From Diprion similis (Eukaryota > Arthropoda > Insecta > Hymenoptera > Diprionidae), in contig NC_060114.1 in the NCBI RefSeq assembly GCF_021155765.1, forward strand, positions 16,997,501 to 17,061,500: DNA of 64,000 nt. The letters run 5' to 3'. The position numbers and the translations under genes were made by a program. Below are positions 58,465 to 64,000 of the stretch, one piece after another. Numbering within the stretch: position 1 is the first letter of the stretch; the number at the start of each line of letters is the position of its first letter. The notes below the pieces were generated by a model. It did not search any database. It saw nothing but the letters and a program-made list of their open reading frames with translations, and was not told the origin of the DNA.

Positions 58465-59929
58465 CCTCATTTTTTTGTACAGGCTTATTCGATTCAACGG
58501 TCCACAACGTAACATGGGCGACAATTAGGTGTTCTTTTATAGTTTTAATTTTTTTATAACGATGCTCGTATGTGTGTATAACAAGGCGACGAAGTTTCAA
58601 AACAGAATCGAAAAGAACATACGAGGCGAGTCATTTAAAGGCGATTTTACATTTGCGTAGCCGCCAGCGATGTCAGGTGTACAGGTATACAGGTATTCCT
58701 ATTATACCTATTCGTAGGCATATACGTGCAAAGGCATAGAATACACTCAACCGACGGTCGCACGCAGCAGCAGGTAAAGGTCGCCACAGGTCCGAAGGTT
58801 ACCTGACCGACATGGCGTATATCTTTAGTGTTAACGGCAGCGCAGGTGCAATTGACACGTACATACGACAAAGAAATGATAATATTATCTCTGCCGCGTG
58901 CCTTCTGGAGCTATATGCAAACGCGTTAAAAACGAGTGACGCTTCAAGCGAACTTCCTTTTTTTCTGTTAATGCGTTCGAAAAATTTGAATTAAAAACAT
59001 TGGAAAAGTACAAGAAATCTTTTCCAATTATGATCACTATGCAATAGTAATACTGCGCACGCTATTGCATATTCGTGTTATATCTTTGCGATTACTCATG
59101 GCTAGAGTTGATATTTCGGATGAAAAGTGAGTCATAAAATATAATGAGTCGCTGACTAAGAAGTAAAAAAATCACAAAATATTTTAAGCGACAAAATAGA
59201 AAAATAGACGATCGCAATAAATTTATACACATGATATTCATTTATCATGATCGCAAGCCAATTAGTGAGTCGTCTTTACTGTTTACCAATCGACAAATCA
59301 TTGCGGTCGGAAAATAATCTGACCACAATTTCTGAACTTTTCCAAAGTCGTAACGAATTCGTTGGAAAATGAAAATCAAGGATAGAGGTGTACGCTTGAG
59401 AATTATTTCTAACTTTCAAGAACTTATGTGATTTTATCACGTGACCGATTGTTTCGGATAAATCCGTGGATTGTTATGCTCATGTCGACAGGTGAGTATT
59501 CTTTTTTCACGGAATAAAAGCGAAAGGGTCACGGAGTGATAGTTTTCAAATGTGTGATCAATTGGTCTCCAAGTATGCGGAGAAATGTATTTTGAGTGTG
59601 CATGACGCATCTCTTCGGTTATTACATTGGTTTAATGCGTGCAAAACGGTACAATGTGGGCGAACTTTGGCCCTAAGCTCGCGTAACACGACGAACTCGC
59701 GGCAAAAGATCGTAACTCTCGTCGAGTGGGGAGATTAAATGGACGCAATCCGATGTGAAATATTTTATAGATAAATTATTAAGACTTCGGTGGTAAAACT
59801 TACCCTTTGTTAGCCGACAGAGGGGAATGATTTAACTACGCGACATTTGAATATTTGACAGCTGCTACCAGACTTCACCACCCATCCATGGGTTAGAGTT
59901 CATAACCTCTTCTAACCTTTACTTTACCT

Positions 59930-60100
59930 TTCCATTCCCCTCCCTCGCGCCCGCCCCGCTTCCCCTGTCACCGCTCTGCCCCCTTTACCTCTAACCTATC
60001 CCCACCTTTCACCCTTCTTCTCTTAACTTATGTCTCCTTTTAAACAGCCAATCACAATACAAAGTTGAGAATAACTTACCCGATGTTCGGGCCTTGGGGT
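59930..60100 (+). promoter_or_regulatory. Promoter region of the small membrane-protein gene
   Basis: A C-rich block (59935-60000) is followed by CAGCCAATCACAAT, a CCAAT-box motif at about 60047-60060, roughly 80 bases before the start codon. There is no clear TATA box at the right distance. This fits a broad housekeeping-type promoter. Confidence 0.4.
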
Positions 60101-60132
60101 CAGGCGCCATGTTTTGCCCATGTCAATTCAAG

Positions 60133-60414
60133 ATGGCGTCGAACGATCGGGATTTTCTTATCCACCTAGTTTTCTTGATTGTTATATTTTTCATGGATTT
60201 TGTAATAGCCTATCGCCACGATGATAAACTCGAATTATTCTTCATTGCCATGCGATTAATGGGTAAAATTTTCCTGCTGTTTTTTCTACTTTACACACTT
60301 GAACAGTTACATACAAAGATGGACGTCGAACTGTTTTTATCTGCTCCCTTATTCATTCTAAAATCGTTGACCAATCATGGCACTCCGTACATACCGTTTA
60401 CAGTTCCGCGCTAA
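60133..60414 (+). CDS. Single-exon membrane microprotein, 93 aa, function unknown
   Basis: The frame starts at AAGATGG, a strong start context, and ends at TAA. An in-frame ATG 24 bases upstream (MFCPCQFK then MASNDRD) is a weaker alternative. The protein has a short polar N-terminus (MASNDRDF), a hydrophobic span LIHLVFLIVIFFMDFVIAY, a charged loop RHDDKLELFF, and a second span MGKIFLLFFLLYTL. The third hydrophobic stretch, LFLSAPLFILKSL, is followed by a polar tail ending TPYIPFTVPR. Two or three membrane passes are likely. A CCAAT-type promoter lies upstream and AATAAA at 60457-60462 follows, so the gene looks complete and intronless. I do not recognise the family. It could be a conserved small membrane subunit. 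Confidence 0.6.
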   Translation: MASNDRDFLIHLVFLIVIFFMDFVIAYRHDDKLELFFIAMRLMGKIFLLFFLLYTLEQLHTKMDVELFLSAPLFILKSLTNHGTPYIPFTVPR

Positions 60415-60456
60415 TTTTAAAATTACAGTTGATGCAGAATTTTTTTTACTACTGAC

Positions 60457-60462
60457 AATAAA
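60457..60462 (+). promoter_or_regulatory. Poly(A) signal of the 93-aa membrane-protein gene
   Basis: AATAAA 43 bases after the stop codon, followed within 30 bases by a T/G-rich stretch (ATTGATATGTGAG). Confidence 0.55.
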
Positions 60463-62825
60463 GATTGATATGTGAGATTGAAACAGATGAGGGGAAAAAA
60501 TTATGAGAAGAGAATACGAATCGAATTTTATGAATATAGATATATTTATAAAGAAAAAATACTGGCTATCTGAAATGTTGATAATAAAATAATTGACGCA
60601 AATAAGTAAAAATTAGTTAATTTACCATCCAAATTCTTAACCCTAACTTCGCAGTTACCAATGAACACTTTCACACTTTTGATAAATATCATCCTTCAAA
60701 CACAGCTAGTATAGCTACGTCAAAGTGTTCTCTGTAAAGGTAAATATCAGATGCACTGATAGTAAACAAAGATCACGTCCCTATACCCAACAATACGAAT
60801 CTCATTGATAGATCCACTCAACTAAAGGAATTGAGTTGTGTCTGTTTGAATTTGTACCTGCGTTACAACCTTCATAAGTTACAGTTCATTGTAGCGATGG
60901 TGAAAATGAATGTTGTTCGATATCTCATCATAGAGTAATACATATACCAATAGTTTCAGCAGGAAGTCTTTGGTGACAAGGACAAATTATTGTAAACAGC
61001 GATGTAATTAAAATGGGTCTATCAGTAACAAAATCATTAGTAAGACTTTAAAACGAATCTGAGGCAAAAAGGATAAAAAGAAAACTGAAAATTTAACGGA
61101 ATAGAGATATGGAAGTGATCAGGGTATCGATATTCTAAAATGTGTTTTTATTATTTCAAATTATATGTTTACCTTTATACTGTGTGTGAAACTGCAGAGG
61201 CTACTTTTCTAAATACATAAATAAAACCACAAGTGGATATCGGAAAGAAAAAATATAAAAAAGCTTACTGTGAACATATATTCTTAATGTAACGACATTG
61301 GACAGAAGTCAAGATAACATAAAAAAACATTAAGTAATTAAAACAAAAGAAAATAATTCACAAGTTTCATAAAGTAATAATTTATTCGAACAAACGAAAT
61401 ATTACATGATAATTATATTAATCAATAATTCACAGCTGATTCTACCTGATAAGTAGTTTCAAAAATACACGTAATTACCTGACAGAGGAATTAAATGAGT
61501 ATTTTTTCCTCAGAATTGTAATCTATTATCTTTTTGCATAGAATAAGTATATTATATGCATGTTATTAATGACAATTTATTGAATCTTGTGTGAAACAAA
61601 GAGAAAGCAAAATATATATTATCTTCAAGAAGGCTATTTGATATGGTAAATAACTAACAGTTTTGTTTAAACCCATCCTTTGAACTACCGAAAAGATAGA
61701 ATTATCATCAAAGAAAATTCGTTTAATATAAAAAAAAAAAAAAAATAGTGACATAAGAAACACTTCGATGCGATTTGTTTATTAAGATCATTTATGAATA
61801 GGTGAATTTTATTATCATTAAGAAAAAATATCAGACTCAATAAAAATTATTTGTAATGTGATACGAACTTATAATTTTTTAATTAGCAAAAAATACATGT
61901 ATGAACGTATTGCAAAATCGTTAGTTTTACAATGTTTCATTATCATTTTCCTCAACTAACTACTAACATACAAAACTATTATTAATGCTACTTAATACAT
62001 TTCATCTGTAAATATAATCCAATATTATCGTAAAGGAGATTATTTTTTTAGATTCTAGTGTAACTTTACTTGAATAAGGATAAAATTGTTACGAAACAAT
62101 TATTTTTATGCCTGAGTTACATGGAGGCAATTTAAGGAACTATCACGATATAATTAAACATGTGCGAGTATAGTTAATACAAAATAATAAGTAACAATAG
62201 GATATGAAGATGCTTAAACAAAAGAGGTGACAAAAGAAATCTCAATGTCAACATTCACGCTCAAATAAAAATATACTACTTCATAGAGTTTTTTTCACCA
62301 ATTATTTAAGCTGTTTTACACTCGTAGTTCCACTTGTTGTAATATTACACTAATTGAAGTAATAAGTAAATTATCATCAACGTTCAGTATAATTAACGGG
62401 TACAATAAAACAATAATTAAGTCGAGAATAATCAACTACTGCGATTATTAGCTCTCTTTTTATTAGAGGTTTGTAATTCATTTACTTTTCTGTTTTCTCG
62501 TTAATTCAGTTTTCATTCAACATGTCCCTCATGTATTCTCAAACTTTTTTTATATAACGAGCAATTGTCTAGTCACAGTTGCAACAAGTCCAACAGTATT
62601 TATCACCCGTCGATCGATATTTTTGTGTAAAACAATTAAATCTGAAATAACAACAAGTTGATTTTCAGTATTAGTTACTTATGACGCATGTATGCATAGA
62701 AAAAAACACAGACATCCTCTGATCATTTATCCTAATGTAAATGAAATGAAAAAAAGAATGACGGTAAATATTACAGGTAAAGAGTCCTTGAAATTCACTC
62801 AACAACAACGATGCAGTGAATTAGT

Positions 62826-62831
62826 TTTATT
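62826..62831 (-). promoter_or_regulatory. Candidate poly(A) signal of the LC3-type gene
   Basis: AATAAA on the minus strand about 375 bases after the stop at 63205. Other hexamers exist in this AT-rich stretch. Confidence 0.3.
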
Positions 62832-63204
62832 CATTTTTTCATCACTTTGATAACAGATGTAGGATAATCTTGCAAGAAAATATTATTTCAAATAAAAACC
62901 CAGCTTTTAATACACTGTATTATAATTTGCTAAAATGACTAATATTTGTTTGACTATAATTTCCATCGCTGTTTGCATGTATTCGATATTATAAGAAGTT
63001 TGTAAGATATGTGTAACAGTTCATCTGCCTTCTGGGTATTAATTATCTTTAATGTTCACGCAGCAGTTTTTGGCACTAGGTAAGAATTCTTTGCGACACA
63101 CAGTGCACAAGTACTCGAAGTTCTTTAATTTCGCATTATTTAGATAATTCTTACAATTTTTGTATAATCTCAGAAGACTCACCTAGGTTTGCACCAGGCG
63201 CAAT

Positions 63205-63811
<607 letters not shown>

Positions 63812-64000
63812 TTATAATTGTGAGCTTTGTAAACTTTTGTTTGGTAAAAATGGTTAACGCTCTCTCAAGAATTTACAAGCGAAATCTTATCGCGTGTTAT
63901 TTTCATTGTTATGATGACGGTTATTATTACTATTTCTGTTTGTTTCCATAATTATACGTTCAGAATAGAGTAAATAATTGGCTAACACGCATTAAGCAGT

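Larger units (their letters stand above)
55041..60132. other. Intergenic region and Hr78-type leader
   Basis: It contains the receptor's 5' UTR intron, its GC-rich promoter zone near 55.74-55.87 kb, a family B MITE at 58267-58464 and the promoter of the small gene at 60133. An open frame at 57280-57747 on the plus strand opens at a non-ATG codon and has no family. From 56.2 to 59.9 kb I see no supported gene. Confidence 0.6.
60415..63204. other. Intergenic region and 3' UTR of the LC3-type gene
   Basis: Very AT-rich. The right part is probably the 3' UTR of the minus-strand LC3-type gene. A candidate poly(A) signal for it is at 62826-62831. I see no gene, RNA or clear repeat family here. Confidence 0.6.

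Overview
This is a piece of an AT-rich insect nuclear genome. The genes are split by GT-AG introns of about 60 bp to 20 kb, intergenic DNA is long, and there are many microsatellites and short inverted-repeat transposons. The protein families are animal ones. Short TTAGG-type (CCTAA)n blocks and the gene structures fit Hymenoptera, possibly a sawfly or parasitoid wasp, but no single feature here proves the order. I assembled gene models by hand from splice sites, reading phase and family similarity. Every joined exon set keeps frame.

Layout. (1) About 1.3-31.4 kb, minus strand: a 13-exon gene for a 617-residue secreted or membrane-anchored, cysteine-rich insect protein of the DUF7042-DUF7045 type. 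Ten exons are packed into 1.35-4.26 kb. Exons 3 and 2 lie at 9.3 and 11.5 kb, and the signal-peptide exon sits alone at 31.3 kb beyond a 19.7-kb intron. (2) About 31.4-38.4 kb: intergenic DNA with GC-rich islands at 32.8-33.1 and 34.4-34.6 kb and a 453-bp inverted-repeat element. (3) 38.46-45.70 kb, minus strand: the p38-pathway kinase MAPKAPK2 (MK2), eight coding exons, 364 residues from the first ATG. (4) About 46-52.6 kb: mostly non-coding upstream DNA. (5) 52.9-55.04 kb, minus strand: an orphan nuclear receptor of the TR2/TR4 (NR2C) - Hr78 group, six coding exons, 461 residues, with an upstream leader and GC-rich promoter near 55.8 kb. (6) 60.13-60.41 kb, plus strand: a probable intronless 93-residue membrane microprotein with its own CCAAT-type promoter and poly(A) signal. 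(7) 63.2 kb to the right edge, minus strand: the last two exons of an LC3-type Atg8 autophagy gene, whose 5' part lies outside the window.

The genes do not form an operon-like unit. They cover stress-kinase signalling, nuclear-receptor transcription control, autophagosome formation and a cell-surface or secreted protein, each with its own promoter. The most unusual content is a set of non-autonomous inverted-repeat elements, each with long terminal inverted repeats. Several fall in introns, two belong to one family with 'CAGAGTGAAT' ends, and three copies of another end in 'TGAAGTTAGTAACG'. No complete transposase, CRISPR array, tRNA or rRNA was recognised.
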